Part shown: positions 36,001-44,907 of the stretch, piece by piece
Numbering within the stretch: the stretch's first letter is position 1
Layout: each line of letters opens with the position of its first letter
Assembly: GCF_004339595.1 (NCBI RefSeq)
Contig: NZ_SMFU01000009.1
Location: 310,001 to 374,000, forward strand
Reading direction: 5' to 3'
Source of the DNA: Marinobacterium mangrovicola
Lineage (GTDB): Bacteria; Pseudomonadota; Gammaproteobacteria; Pseudomonadales; Balneatricaceae
Length of the DNA stretch: 64,000 bases
Program-made: the position numbers and the translations under genes
Notes under the pieces: generated by a model
Databases searched by the model: none
Told to the model about the DNA's origin: nothing
Seen by the model: only the letters and a program-made list of their open reading frames with translations

Positions 36001-36773
36001 ACCGTTTCGCGATCACGGCACCAGAGGTTACGGGCAAAGGCCTGCAGGCTTTCGCGCCGCTCCTCCCAGCCCACCAGCACGCTGGCGAAATCCGTGGGGG
36101 ACACAGGCGCCGGCAGCGGTTCGCCCGCCTGGTAGAGGGTGGCGTCGCTGTTTTTTAGCAGCGGACGGATCGTCTCAGCCAATTTGTCGGGCTGATCCGC
36201 CAACCTCTTCAATGACCGGGCTGCCGCCTCCGGCAGTGGATAAAAATAGGTTCGCCAGTAGTCGCGCACCGCCTCGGCAACGATCTCGCTGTCATCCCCT
36301 TCCAGCTCCTGATCAAACAGACTGCCGCTATCGAAAGCGTGCTGGGTCAGCATCCGCTGGCTCCAGCCATGAATGGTGTAGATCGCCGCCTCATCCATCC
36401 ACTGCGCCGCCTGATCCAGCTGATGCGCCGCGGCCGCTCTGGCCGCATCATCGGCATAAGCGGGATCATTCAGCAGCGAGGTCAGAAAGGGATCGCCCGG
36501 CTCCTGTTGTGCGCGAAAGACCCGCGCGCCCTCCGACAGGCGATCACGGATACGCTCACGTAGCTCACGGGTAGCAGCGTTGGTAAAGGTCACCACCAGG
36601 ATTTCCGGCGGCAGCAGCGCACGCGGATGGGCCGACTCCTTTCCATGCCCAAGAACGAGACGCAGGTAAAGCGCGGCGATGGTGTAGGTTTTACCGGTAC
36701 CGGCGCTGGCCTCGATCAGACGACGCCCATGCAGCGGAAACGCCAGCGGATCCAGTTGAATCATATCGCTCAT
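33054..36773 (-). CDS. recB: Exodeoxyribonuclease V beta chain (RecB helicase-nuclease)
   Basis: 1239 residues. UvrD/Rep-type helicase motifs include Walker A (EASAGTGKTYTIAALYL), motif II (ALIDEFQDTDPTQY) and the late motif VITIHKSKGLEYPLVFLP. The C-terminal PD-(D/E)XK nuclease is recognisable by YWVADYKSNWLG. RecB is the 3'-5' motor and the only nuclease of RecBCD. Start overlaps the recC stop by 4 bp. Length is close to E. coli RecB (1180). Confidence 0.96.
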   Translation of the reverse strand: MSDMIQLDPLAFPLHGRRLIEASAGTGKTYTIAALYLRLVLGHGKESAHPRALLPPEILVVTFTNAATRELRERIRDRLSEGARVFRAQQEPGDPFLTSLLNDPAYADDAARAAAAHQLDQAAQWMDEAAIYTIHGWSQRMLTQHAFDSGSLFDQELEGDDSEIVAEAVRDYWRTYFYPLPEAAARSLKRLADQPDKLAETIRPLLKNSDATLYQAGEPLPAPVSPTDFASVLVGWEERRESLQAFARNLWCRDRETVEGLIFAAVEKGALSKQVYKAEKLPEQFQSMLEWSQGDEGDAKLLANFGSEKLRSKTNKKFQPDGTPQHEVFDALQQLADHLETSPDLNPVRVHAARWVAARVEQNKRRVATLGFDDLLTRLAGALADEDAGPRLARQIVQQYPVALIDEFQDTDPTQYQSFRRIYADADPERSALLMIGDPKQAIYAFRGADIHTYLKARRDCAGALYTLGTNFRSSESMVAAVNTLFEEAEDSQSAGAFQFGSGEDNPLPFMPVEANGRKERLVVSGEAVSALTAWHLGADEAATKPEFRAAMANTTASQICRLLTLSQQGKAGFRHPDAKLKPLRPGDIAILVRTGSEAQLIRQALEKRDVRSVYLSDRESVFDSQESQDLWRWLKACAEPEQPGLIHEALASQTLGLALVELERLNRDELLWEQRVELFRSLRDHWRRHGVLALIRRWLDAFELPARLLQSIEGERVLTNLLHLGEILQQASQQLDGELAMVRWLAEQLVERQGDAEERVLRLESDADRVQVITIHKSKGLEYPLVFLPFISDCRPVSARNGSYLYHDEAGGTAIELDKDDKDAQKRADQERLQEDLRLLYVALTRPVHACWIGLAELKDVGKSALGQLLSGSEGSIETAFTALCTAEVLALEPLPAAEDARLPAAAERDELRPAERVTREPDTERWWIASYSAIARLKGMQESDQPAANEAAETADDDNVLETRDETPGLPLIEGNPDIHRFWKGPAAGTFLHGMLEWAADEGFDRVVVDEPLRAGFLEPRCQRRDWEGWRELLDDWLVRLLDTPLPLGEGESVSLAGLETAKAEMEFWFSSAALDVSELDRRVRKWVLPGEPRPKLEWGQLNGMLKGFIDLLFEHQGRYWVADYKSNWLGTDSSAYTESAMREAILHKRYDLQYVLYTLALHRLLKSRLPDYAADPAAGYQQYVGGSLYLFLRGIEEPTRHGAFVDRPPVELILELDDLFAGKTLINRESEEQACG

Positions 36774-39700
36774 TCGCGCTCTCCTGTCCCTTGGGCGTGG
36801 GCATGCTGCAGCAGCGGCTCATACAGCGCCCGCGCCCAGGCTTCCAGTCCCTCTTCCAACCCCGGGTCAGCAAGCTGTTCAAACTCGGGCCAAGCGCGGG
36901 CCAGGGCCGGATCCTGCTGCACCTCACCGGCGAACTGACCGGTGCCGAGATAGGCGCGAGCCGCCGCTCCAATAGCCTTCTCCGGTGGTTCGGTGAGCAG
37001 CGCCAGCCCCGTTTTACACGCCAGCGGCGGCGGCGCCTGCATCGCCTGGGCCCAGCAGCTCACCATCTGTTCCAGAATCTCTTGTGCACTTTTCGGTGCC
37101 AGCGGCTCGATCAATACACTGGTATCCGGGCCCACCAGCCAGCTGCGCAGGTCATAGCCCTGGGCACAGCCGCACAGATGCTCTACCCAGAGCCGCAGCA
37201 GGCGGTGCCAGCGCGGACCGTTTTTGCTAGCCACCGCCTGGGGCGAGGTACGGATCAGCGCATAAGCGCCGTCACGCACGGAGACACCACTGAGCCAGTC
37301 TTCTATAGGGATTTCACTGCCGTTGAGCTGCATTTTCAAATCGATCTCCAGCGCTCCCTCCATCGGCTGCCATTCGGCTAGCGGCTCCAGGTGGCGCAGG
37401 GTTGAACGCACCGGGCTTAGGATCGGCTGCAGCGCCAGCGGGCCATATTCACCCAACGGCAGACGCCCGGCGCGGCGCCAGCGCTCCAGTTCCTCTTCCA
37501 CTATCCGCGAGGGCTCAGCAGATCCATGGGCCAGATCGATCAGCTCCTGACCCAGCTGGAACTGCTCCAGGTTGTCAAAGGCAAAGGGTTCATGCTCCGC
37601 CTGCTGTACCGCCGGCTGCTGGAAATAGACGTTCAGGCGCTCGTTAAAGAAAGCCCGCACCGGGTAGCGCAGGAAACGCCCCAGCCGCTGCAGGGTCAGC
37701 GCGCCCTCCGGCAATCCGGCGGGCAGATCCTGCTCGCTATCACCACCGACGCTGTCGTGGATCTCGCGCCACTCCTGGGCATAGGTAAACAGGCGCGGAT
37801 CGGCCTGGCCGGAGCCATCGAAATAGCGGGTACTGAACGGCTGCAGCGGATGCTCCAGCGTCAGTTGCTGCGCCACATCCTCTTCGCTTTCAATATCCTT
37901 CCAGCCCTGATTCAGATGGTCACGCAGCTGCGCCACCAGCACCGATGGCGGCTGCGGCTGGTTATCGCGGATACTACGACCGACCCAGCTGATATAGAGC
38001 TGCTCGCGGGCGGAGAGCATCGCCTCCAGGAACAGGTAGCGGTCGTCTTCACGGCGGGAACGGTCGCCGGGGCGATACTGTCCCGCCATCAGGTCGAAAT
38101 CCTGCGGTGGTTTGATACGCGGGTAATCGCCATCGTTCATTCCGAGCAGGAACACCTGACGGAACGGAATCGCACGCATCGGCATCAGCGTGGAGAAGGT
38201 CAGCCGACCGGCCATAAAGCGCGCCGACAGGCTGCCCTGGTCGATGCCGCCCAGCCAGGCCTCCCGCGCCAGCGTCAGCGGCAGGGCCGCCGTCAGCTCG
38301 GCATCGATGCAGCCCTGGGTCCAGCTCTGCAGCTCGCTGACCAGCCGCTCGTTCAACAGCAGGTCAGCATCATCCTGCGGCGCAAAGAAGCGATCCAGCA
38401 GCCAGTTCAGCTGCTCGCGCCAGCCAAGAGCATCCTGGGGCGCGGTGAGTCGATGCAGCAGCTCGCGCAGATCATCCAGCAGCAGCGCCAGGGAGCCGGC
38501 CAGTGCCGCTTCCAGCCCCGCCACCTCGTCATAGGGTTCGATATCGGCAAAGGCTTCGCCATCACCGATGGCGTAACCGAGCAGCATGCGGCGCATGCCG
38601 AACAGCCAGGCGTTCTGCTCCAGCCCCTGGGGCAGTTCCAGGCCGGCGCGGTGATCCGCATCCAGCCCCCAGCGGATACCGGCGCCGTCGATCCAGCGCT
38701 GCAGCGTGGGAATATCCGCCGGCGTCAGGCCGTAGCGCTGCTGCAGCGCCGGCACCTCCAGCAGATCCAGCAGTTCACTGGCACCCAGGCGTAGCTCCGG
38801 CAGGCGCAGCAGCTGCTCCAGCGCCACCAGCAGCGGCACCTGGCCACGGCTGGACTGGTCCGCCAGGCTGTAGGGAATAAAGCGAGGATCATCCTTGGGC
38901 AGGCGGCCAAACACCGCCTCGATATGGGGCTGGTAGATACCAATATCCGGCACCATAACGATCATATCGCGGGGTTTCAGGGTCGGGTCTTCATCCAGGC
39001 GTTTCAGGATCTGGTCCTGCAGTACCTCCACCTCACGCTGAGCGCTGTGAGCCAGGTGAAACACCAGCGAATCGTCACCGGCGAACCATTCGCGCGGCGC
39101 CTTTTCCACCGGATTGAGCTCGAGAATATCCTGCTGCAGCTGCTGCAACAGCGGTAGTGAGGCGATATCAGGTTCCGGTTCATCAAACAGGTCGATTCGG
39201 CTGTCGTTGAACCAGTGGCGGTAGCGCTCACTCTGGTCGAACTCATCCAGCAGGCGGATATAGTCACGCCCCTGTTTGCCCCAGGCCGCCAGCAGCGGCG
39301 GCGCATGCAAATGCATCTGCTCGCTGGAGAGCTCCACCGGCACCCCCTCGCGGCGCTGCTGGCGTTTATGTTCGGCGCGCAGCAGCTCCTTGCCTTCGAT
39401 GATATCGGCCCAGTAGAAACGGCAGGGGTTAAGCACCGCCACCATCACCTGGATCTGCCCCGACAGCGCGGCCAGCGCCTCGATCATCTGCTGCGGCAGC
39501 GCCGAGATACCAAACACCATCAGCCGGGGCGGCAGTGACCGGGGGCGGCTCTGCAACTGCTTGCAGGCTTCAAGAAAGCGCTGATGCAGGTCGGCGCGGG
39601 AGCTATCCACTTCGGCCTGCAGATCGGCACGGATCGCACGCCAGAGCCTCGGCTGCCAGCGCTGATCCTCATCCAGCAGGCGAGGCTCGCCGCCATCGGG

Positions 39701-40210
39701 CATACGCAGCTGGTCCAACCCCTCGGCCCAGTCCGCCAGCCAGTCGGCGCGGTAAACCTGGTACTGGTCGAACAGATCCGCCAGATGCTCCGCCAGCTGG
39801 TACGCCTTGCGCTCGCCCGGATCCGATTCCAGGTATTGCGCCAGCGAGGCAAACTCGGGCGTTTTCAGCAGATCGGGCAGCAGCCGCAGCAGGCGCCAGC
39901 GCAGCTGGGGTTTGTCATAAGGGGATTGGGGCGGTACCGCTTCTTTGCCAAGTACTGCACGGTAGGCGCGCCAGAGAAAGGCCGAGGGCAGTTCCACCTG
40001 AAGCCCGGCAGCGATGCCGCAACCGCCCTCGCTGACCGGCGCCGCCAGCGCCAGTCGCAGCCACTGGGCGATACCGTTGCTCTGCACCAGGATCTGTTCG
40101 TCCACCAGGGGTGGCAGGGGGTTGTCGCGCATCCAGCGCACCAGCAGGTCACGCAGGGTCTCGAGGCGGTTGGCGTGGATAATCGCCAGACCGGTAGACA
40201 GCTCGGACAT
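36770..40210 (-). CDS. recC: Exodeoxyribonuclease V gamma chain (RecC)
   Basis: 1146 residues, close to E. coli RecC (1122). The N-terminus (GLAIIHANRLETLRDLL, then VQSNGIAQWLRLALA) and the late LLGMNDGDYPRIKPP and DRSRREDDRYLFLEA segments are characteristic. RecC recognises Chi and holds RecB and RecD together; its helicase-like domains are inactive. First gene of the recCBD operon and divergent from the haem-c GGDEF/EAL gene across 265 bp. Confidence 0.95.
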   Translation of the reverse strand: MSELSTGLAIIHANRLETLRDLLVRWMRDNPLPPLVDEQILVQSNGIAQWLRLALAAPVSEGGCGIAAGLQVELPSAFLWRAYRAVLGKEAVPPQSPYDKPQLRWRLLRLLPDLLKTPEFASLAQYLESDPGERKAYQLAEHLADLFDQYQVYRADWLADWAEGLDQLRMPDGGEPRLLDEDQRWQPRLWRAIRADLQAEVDSSRADLHQRFLEACKQLQSRPRSLPPRLMVFGISALPQQMIEALAALSGQIQVMVAVLNPCRFYWADIIEGKELLRAEHKRQQRREGVPVELSSEQMHLHAPPLLAAWGKQGRDYIRLLDEFDQSERYRHWFNDSRIDLFDEPEPDIASLPLLQQLQQDILELNPVEKAPREWFAGDDSLVFHLAHSAQREVEVLQDQILKRLDEDPTLKPRDMIVMVPDIGIYQPHIEAVFGRLPKDDPRFIPYSLADQSSRGQVPLLVALEQLLRLPELRLGASELLDLLEVPALQQRYGLTPADIPTLQRWIDGAGIRWGLDADHRAGLELPQGLEQNAWLFGMRRMLLGYAIGDGEAFADIEPYDEVAGLEAALAGSLALLLDDLRELLHRLTAPQDALGWREQLNWLLDRFFAPQDDADLLLNERLVSELQSWTQGCIDAELTAALPLTLAREAWLGGIDQGSLSARFMAGRLTFSTLMPMRAIPFRQVFLLGMNDGDYPRIKPPQDFDLMAGQYRPGDRSRREDDRYLFLEAMLSAREQLYISWVGRSIRDNQPQPPSVLVAQLRDHLNQGWKDIESEEDVAQQLTLEHPLQPFSTRYFDGSGQADPRLFTYAQEWREIHDSVGGDSEQDLPAGLPEGALTLQRLGRFLRYPVRAFFNERLNVYFQQPAVQQAEHEPFAFDNLEQFQLGQELIDLAHGSAEPSRIVEEELERWRRAGRLPLGEYGPLALQPILSPVRSTLRHLEPLAEWQPMEGALEIDLKMQLNGSEIPIEDWLSGVSVRDGAYALIRTSPQAVASKNGPRWHRLLRLWVEHLCGCAQGYDLRSWLVGPDTSVLIEPLAPKSAQEILEQMVSCWAQAMQAPPPLACKTGLALLTEPPEKAIGAAARAYLGTGQFAGEVQQDPALARAWPEFEQLADPGLEEGLEAWARALYEPLLQHAHAQGTGERE

Positions 40211-40337
40211 AGTTAATCTCGGGTCGCGGGGCAGAAAGGATCAAGTCTGCAACAGGGGTCGATAGCGGGGCAAGGGAGCGTCTGCAGGGATCGCAATAAA
40301 AAGCGTCTGCATCCATCTACACAGTAATTACAACATT

Positions 40338-40351
40338 TTGATTTAGATCAA
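40338..40351. promoter_or_regulatory. Perfect FNR/ANR-type box upstream of the haem-c GGDEF/EAL gene
   Basis: ttgatttagatcaa is an exact TTGAT-N4-ATCAA match, 124 bp before the start of the c-di-GMP gene and 128 bp from recC on the other side. The surrounding DNA is AT-rich. Orientation of action is more likely toward 40475, because that gene encodes a haem-c sensor. Confidence 0.65.
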
Positions 40352-40474
40352 TTATTCAGAATTATTACGCATTTTATTCACCCTGGATACAGGTATTATC
40401 GGCTAAATCCAATTCCTCTAATAAATACCTGAACCGGGGGTTCTGCCGAACCGCTCCGGTGCTTGAAGCGGCCC

Positions 40475-43030
40475 ATGACTCTAAAAACCCCAACCATCCG
40501 CCGATACCTGCTGCAACGTACCCTGCTCTTCTCCCTGCTCGGTTTTGGCGTGCTTCTGCTCGTCGCCAGCCAGGCGTATCAGAGCAGCGTGAAGGAGAAC
40601 GGCAAGCTGGTGGCACGCACCGTGGCCGAAAGCACCTTCAACGCCATGTATCTAATCATGAGCCAGGGCTGGACCCGCCAGCAGCTTGAGCAGTTTGTCG
40701 GCCAACTGGAGTCCAGCGGCTCCGACGAGGACCTGCGCGTGTCGGTGTTTCGTGGACCGGTGGTTGTGGATAAATTTGGTCCTATCGAACAGGCCCCCTT
40801 CGACGCCGCCATGACAGCGGCACTGGCACAGGGTGAGATCCTGGAAGAGGTAGAGGGCGACCATCTGCGAACTCTCTACCCACTGACTGCACGGGAAGTC
40901 TGCACCGCCTGCCATACCAACGCACGGGTCGGCGATCCGCTGGGACTGATCGAGGTGAAACAAAACCTGGAGCCGCAGCTGAAAGCCGCCAACAAGAGCC
41001 TGCTGCTCTACCTGCTGGCGCTGGCCCCGCTGCCTCTACTGCTGGCCTACTGGTCGGTGCGTTCGATCACTCACAACGTCAACAACTCACTGAATCACCT
41101 CACCGAGAGCATTCAGCGGGTGGAATCCCTGGATGATCTGAACTCGCTTCACAACCAGCAGATTCAGTTTGGCTTCCGCGAATTCAACGGCATTTACGGC
41201 CAGGTTTCCCACCTGGCAGGCAAGCTGCATTCCATCGCCGTGGACAAGGATCTGCTGGAGTTCGAGATACGGCTGCTCGAAAAGTGTGTCATCACTTCGG
41301 AGGTGGTCAGGGACTGGCGGGAGTATGTCAACGCATTGATTCTGGACATCAACCAGGTGATTCAGATCTTCACCATGTTCTCCATCTTCAAGGTGGACGA
41401 TGAGCTGTTCGACCTGGAGATTTTCTGGCTGTCACCGCCCACCGAGCAGAGCCGCTCGATGATGGAGCAGACCGTGATCGAGCGACTGCGCAGCCACCGG
41501 GAGCTGTTCGGCCACGGTGAATTCAAGATCCGCCACAACATCGCCGATCACGGTAGCACGCCGCTGCATCTGACCGAAGAGGAGGTGGATCTGCAGGCCA
41601 AATCGCTGCTGGTGGAAACGCCCAAGATCGGTGGTATCGTCGGCATCGGTGTACAGGCGGATACGGTGCGCGATCAGACCAAGCTGCTGGTGATCGAAAG
41701 TATCCTATCTACGCTGCTGAACGTGGTCGGCTCGGTAAAGGCGATCTACAAGTACACCCGCGATCTGGAGTACTACGCTACCCGTGATCCGCTGACCAAT
41801 CTCTATAACCAGCGCATGTTCTGGGAGCTACTCGATTACGAACTGGATCGCAGTAATCGCCACGGCTACAAAACCGCGCTGCTGCTGATCGACCTGGATA
41901 ACTTCAAATCGGTCAATGACGGCTATGGCCATAGCAGCGGCGACCGTCTGCTGACCGGCCTGGCCAATGAACTGGAGAAGCAACTGGACACTGGTACGGT
42001 TCTGGCCCGTTACGGCGGTGATGAGTTCGTTGTCGTGCTACCGGACGCCAGCCTGGAATCGGCCGGTGAGCTGGCGGAGCGACTGCTGAAGACCACACAG
42101 GATTATCGTCTTGAGCGTGAAGAAGGCGATACGCTGCACGCTACCTGCTCCATCGGTGTGGGCGTGTTCCCAGACCATGGCGACAACCGCAAAGATCTGT
42201 TCATGTTTGTGGATAACCTGATGTACCGCGCCAAGTCCATGGGCAAGGATCGTATCGCCCTGCCCGATGACAAGGACCTGGCGGACATCTTCCGCGATAT
42301 GAACGAGAAGAGCCTGCTGGTGAGCAAGGCGATCGAGGAGCGCAGCATCCTGCCGGCGTTCCAGCCGATCACACCCCAAAGCGGAGGTCTGCGCGCGGTG
42401 GAGGTGCTCAGCCGCATCCAGCTGCCAGACAATACCCTGATGACTGCCGGCGAATTTATCGAGATCGCCGAGACCATGGGCAAGGTTCACCTGATCGACT
42501 ATATCGTTACCGAGAAAGCGTTCGACGCAGTGCGTCGTACCGGGTACGACGGCCTGATCTTTATCAACCTGTCACCACGCTCGGTGCTGGTGGCAGACTT
42601 CCTGAAAAAGATCCGCTCGCTGGTGTCCGAGTACCAGATTGAGCCGGAACGGATCGTTTTCGAGATCACCGAACGCGATACCGTGAAGAACATGTCGGTG
42701 CTGGAAAAATTCGTTAAGAGCCTGAAAGATCAGGGCCATCAGCTGGCGATCGATGACTTCGGTTCAGGCTTCTCCTCCTTCCACTATCTGAAGTACCTGC
42801 CGATCGACTTCGTCAAAATCGAGGGCGAGTTCATCGCCAATATGGCCAATGACAAACGCGATATGGCGTTCGTGACCAGCATCACCCAGCTGGCCCAGGA
42901 GCTTAACGTGCAGACGGTGGCGGAGTTCGTGGAGACCGAAGAGGTACTGGCACTGGTGCGCGAGGCGGGTATCGATTACGCCCAGGGTTATCTGTTAGGC
43001 CGTCCGGGGTTGGAGCTGGAGGGGCTCTAA
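40475..43030 (+). CDS. Haem-c-binding membrane GGDEF/EAL protein
   Basis: 851 residues from the ATG at 40475 (a TTG four codons earlier opens the frame). A membrane segment (about 14-32) is followed by a periplasmic domain (about 35-172) that ends with a covalent haem-c site, CTACH at 143-147. A second segment (about 176-193), a HAMP-like linker and an unassigned domain (about 250-420) come next. GGDEF at 514-518 is intact, but there is no RxxD inhibitory site just before it. The EAL domain has EVL at 643-645 and intact EITER, DDFGSGFSS and VAEFVETEE. Both activities are possible. It most likely adjusts c-di-GMP to redox state or a haem-binding gas. Confidence 0.88.
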   Translation: MTLKTPTIRRYLLQRTLLFSLLGFGVLLLVASQAYQSSVKENGKLVARTVAESTFNAMYLIMSQGWTRQQLEQFVGQLESSGSDEDLRVSVFRGPVVVDKFGPIEQAPFDAAMTAALAQGEILEEVEGDHLRTLYPLTAREVCTACHTNARVGDPLGLIEVKQNLEPQLKAANKSLLLYLLALAPLPLLLAYWSVRSITHNVNNSLNHLTESIQRVESLDDLNSLHNQQIQFGFREFNGIYGQVSHLAGKLHSIAVDKDLLEFEIRLLEKCVITSEVVRDWREYVNALILDINQVIQIFTMFSIFKVDDELFDLEIFWLSPPTEQSRSMMEQTVIERLRSHRELFGHGEFKIRHNIADHGSTPLHLTEEEVDLQAKSLLVETPKIGGIVGIGVQADTVRDQTKLLVIESILSTLLNVVGSVKAIYKYTRDLEYYATRDPLTNLYNQRMFWELLDYELDRSNRHGYKTALLLIDLDNFKSVNDGYGHSSGDRLLTGLANELEKQLDTGTVLARYGGDEFVVVLPDASLESAGELAERLLKTTQDYRLEREEGDTLHATCSIGVGVFPDHGDNRKDLFMFVDNLMYRAKSMGKDRIALPDDKDLADIFRDMNEKSLLVSKAIEERSILPAFQPITPQSGGLRAVEVLSRIQLPDNTLMTAGEFIEIAETMGKVHLIDYIVTEKAFDAVRRTGYDGLIFINLSPRSVLVADFLKKIRSLVSEYQIEPERIVFEITERDTVKNMSVLEKFVKSLKDQGHQLAIDDFGSGFSSFHYLKYLPIDFVKIEGEFIANMANDKRDMAFVTSITQLAQELNVQTVAEFVETEEVLALVREAGIDYAQGYLLGRPGLELEGL

Positions 43031-43239
43031 CAGACTGCTCAAAAGCTATCTACGTTGCCGAATGCTGCGTTAAAAACAGGCTCACAGGCTATGCCTGAAC
43101 GCACTTTAGTGCGGCCCCGAGGGCGAGCGAAGCGAGTAATATGCTCATTTAGTTGACTAAACTGCGCTTTTTCACCTGTTTTTGTTCGGGCGGCGTACCG
43201 CTTGCCTCGGCAGCCTCGAAAACGCTTTTCAACAATCTG
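43031..43239. mobile_element. MITE-like intergenic repeat, 209 bp
   Basis: The element begins cagactgctcaaaagc and ends gcttttcaacaatctg, imperfect terminal inverted repeats matching at 13 of 16 positions. Inside are further inverted segments (aaaaacaggc near 43072 and cacctgttttt near 43177; cgttgccgaa and ttgcctcggcag). It starts directly after the stop of the GGDEF/EAL gene and ends 21 bp before the fabI stop, with no coding frame. It resembles the palindromic intergenic repeats seen in many copies in marine Gammaproteobacteria, and may act as terminator or mRNA stabiliser. A single copy is present in this window. Confidence 0.65.
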
Positions 43240-43259
43240 CTCCCCTCCCTACAGGCCGC

Positions 43260-44027
43260 TTAACCGATCAGATGACGGCCGGCATCGACAAAGATCCGGT
43301 TACCGGTCTGGGTTTTCGCCAGATCGCTGATCAGAAACGCCGCCAGTGAGCCCACCTCATCGGGGGTACCCAGGCGTTTCAGCGGCGATTTGCTGGTGGC
43401 GTCATCCATCAGCTCATCGAAGTGATCAATACCGCTGGCCGCACGGGTCGGCATGGGACCCGGTGAGATGGAGTGTACGCGGATCTGCTGCTCTCCGAGC
43501 TCCGACGCCAGATAGCGCGCGCAGCTGTCCAGCGCCGCCTTGATCGGCCCCATCAGGTTGTAGTGATCCACCACCTTTTCGGCGCCTTCGTAGCTCATGG
43601 TCAGAAGCGTACCGCCTTCCGGCATCAGTCGCTGCGACTGGTTCGCCATGCGTACGAAAGAGTGGCAGGAGATATCCATCGCCTTGCAGAAGCCATCGCC
43701 GCTGCTATCCACCAGGCGCCCGTGCAGCTCATCCAGCGGCGACCAGGCGATGGAGTGCACGGCAAAATCGATATTGCCCCAGTGCTTTTCCATCTCGTGG
43801 AAAACCGCTTCCAGCTCACCCTCGATGGACACATCGCAGGGCAGCAGCATCTTGGCGCCGAGTTCATCGGCCAGCGGCTGAACATAGGGCTTGGCTTTTT
43901 CATTCAAGTAAGTGATGCAGAGTTCAGCACCCAGTTCGGCAAGTACCTTGGCACATCCGTAAGCGATACTGTGGCGGTTTGCTATCCCCAGGATCAGTCC
44001 ACGTTTTCCTTCCAGACTCAGGCTCAT
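43260..44027 (-). CDS. fabI: Enoyl-[acyl-carrier-protein] reductase (NADH), FabI type
   Basis: 255 residues from the ATG at 44025-44027, which has GAGGAG upstream; a TTG two codons earlier opens the frame. SDR fold with the FabI-specific NADH motif (GLILGIANRHSIAYG) and the active-site Tyr-x6-Lys in YNLMGPIK. The HSIAWSP and SISPGPMPTRAASGI segments are also typical. It reduces trans-2-enoyl-ACP in the last step of each fatty-acid elongation cycle. The sequence differs from E. coli FabI around the substrate loop (PMPTRAASGI in place of PIRTLAASGI) and lies closer to the FabI-like second isozymes. Monocistronic. Confidence 0.9.
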   Translation of the reverse strand: MSLSLEGKRGLILGIANRHSIAYGCAKVLAELGAELCITYLNEKAKPYVQPLADELGAKMLLPCDVSIEGELEAVFHEMEKHWGNIDFAVHSIAWSPLDELHGRLVDSSGDGFCKAMDISCHSFVRMANQSQRLMPEGGTLLTMSYEGAEKVVDHYNLMGPIKAALDSCARYLASELGEQQIRVHSISPGPMPTRAASGIDHFDELMDDATSKSPLKRLGTPDEVGSLAAFLISDLAKTQTGNRIFVDAGRHLIG

Positions 44028-44201
44028 GCGCAATCTCCTCTGTATCCTGCTGAGTTGATCAAAAATGGCTACTGCTGTTCGTTCGAATTTTACTGCAGTG
44101 CAGCATAATCTGACCGGAATAACTAGAGAAACTTATGCACAAGCGAACCGGCCGCACCCCAGTGCAGCCAGTTTAAAGAGGAAAAATGACAGTTCAGCGG
44201 A

Positions 44202-44651
44202 TCAGGCGATACAGCCGGCAGCGCTCAACTCATGCACCACCACCGTGGTGTAATGAATATTGTCGTGCAGCGGACAGCGGGCACAGACCTCGTCCAGAAA
44301 CGCCTGTTTGGCCTCGTCACTGAGGTCGGCGTCAATCTCGGCGGCGATCTGGATAGACTGGAAGCCGACGCGGTCATCGGTGGGCTTGCCCAGCAATCCT
44401 GCGGAGTTCAGATCACCCTCTACCGACACTCTCATGCCGCGTAGATCGATCTTCTGCTGGCCTGCGGCAATGCGCGCGATGGACGCCACGCAGCCCGCCA
44501 GAGAGAACAGGAAGTACTCCAATGGGGTTGGCCCCAGGTCGGAACCGCCAGGCGCGGGTTGATCGATAACGACCTGGTGTCCGCGAATCTGGGCGTGGAC
44601 CGCGAAGTCGCTACCCATCTCGGCATTGATAGAGATCCTTTTGATGGCCAT
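44202..44651 (-). CDS. OsmC/Ohr-family protein
   Basis: 149 residues from the ATG at 44649-44651, with AAGGAG 8 nt upstream; a GTG three codons earlier is not needed. The fold's two redox cysteines are visible (SLAGCVASIARIAAG and CARCPLHDNIHY). Members reduce organic hydroperoxides or bind small thiols; this one is closer to the general OsmC/YhfA branch than to Ohr. A 16-bp palindrome sits 18 bp before the start, so repressor control is likely. Confidence 0.85.
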   Translation of the reverse strand: MAIKRISINAEMGSDFAVHAQIRGHQVVIDQPAPGGSDLGPTPLEYFLFSLAGCVASIARIAAGQQKIDLRGMRVSVEGDLNSAGLLGKPTDDRVGFQSIQIAAEIDADLSDEAKQAFLDEVCARCPLHDNIHYTTVVVHELSAAGCIA

Positions 44652-44668
44652 GACCTGCACTCCTTTTA

Positions 44669-44684
44669 ATTAGTTGATACTAAT
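44669..44684. promoter_or_regulatory. 16-bp palindrome in the osmC-family promoter
   Basis: attagt-tgat-actaat is a perfect inverted repeat (6-bp arms, 4-bp spacer) just upstream of the ribosome site of the OsmC-family gene. The position overlaps a promoter's start region, as expected for a repressor of the MarR or HxlR class. The regulator is not identified. Confidence 0.5.
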
Positions 44685-44850
44685 ATATAGTGCAAGTGCA
44701 GCATCCACAACGATGTTCATGGAAGATTCACGGCAAGATACAGCGTTAATTGATCCAGAGCGGCATTACCGGTAAGGGACGCCCCTCGCGCCGATGGAGC
44801 CTGGCACGGCGGTGATCCAATACCTCGGCGGGGTCGTCGTTTCTGTAATC

Positions 44851-44883
44851 AAAAAACAAAAAACGCGCCGTTGGGCGCGTTTT
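44851..44883 (-). terminator. Intrinsic terminator of the lipA operon
   Basis: The stem aaaacgcgcc / ggcgcgtttt (44860-44883) has a 4-nt loop. On the reverse strand it is followed by a long T-rich run (complement of 44851-44859). It lies 25 bp beyond the lipA stop. Confidence 0.88.
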
Positions 44884-44907
44884 AGATAGGCTAAAGAGGC
44901 GGCTGGA

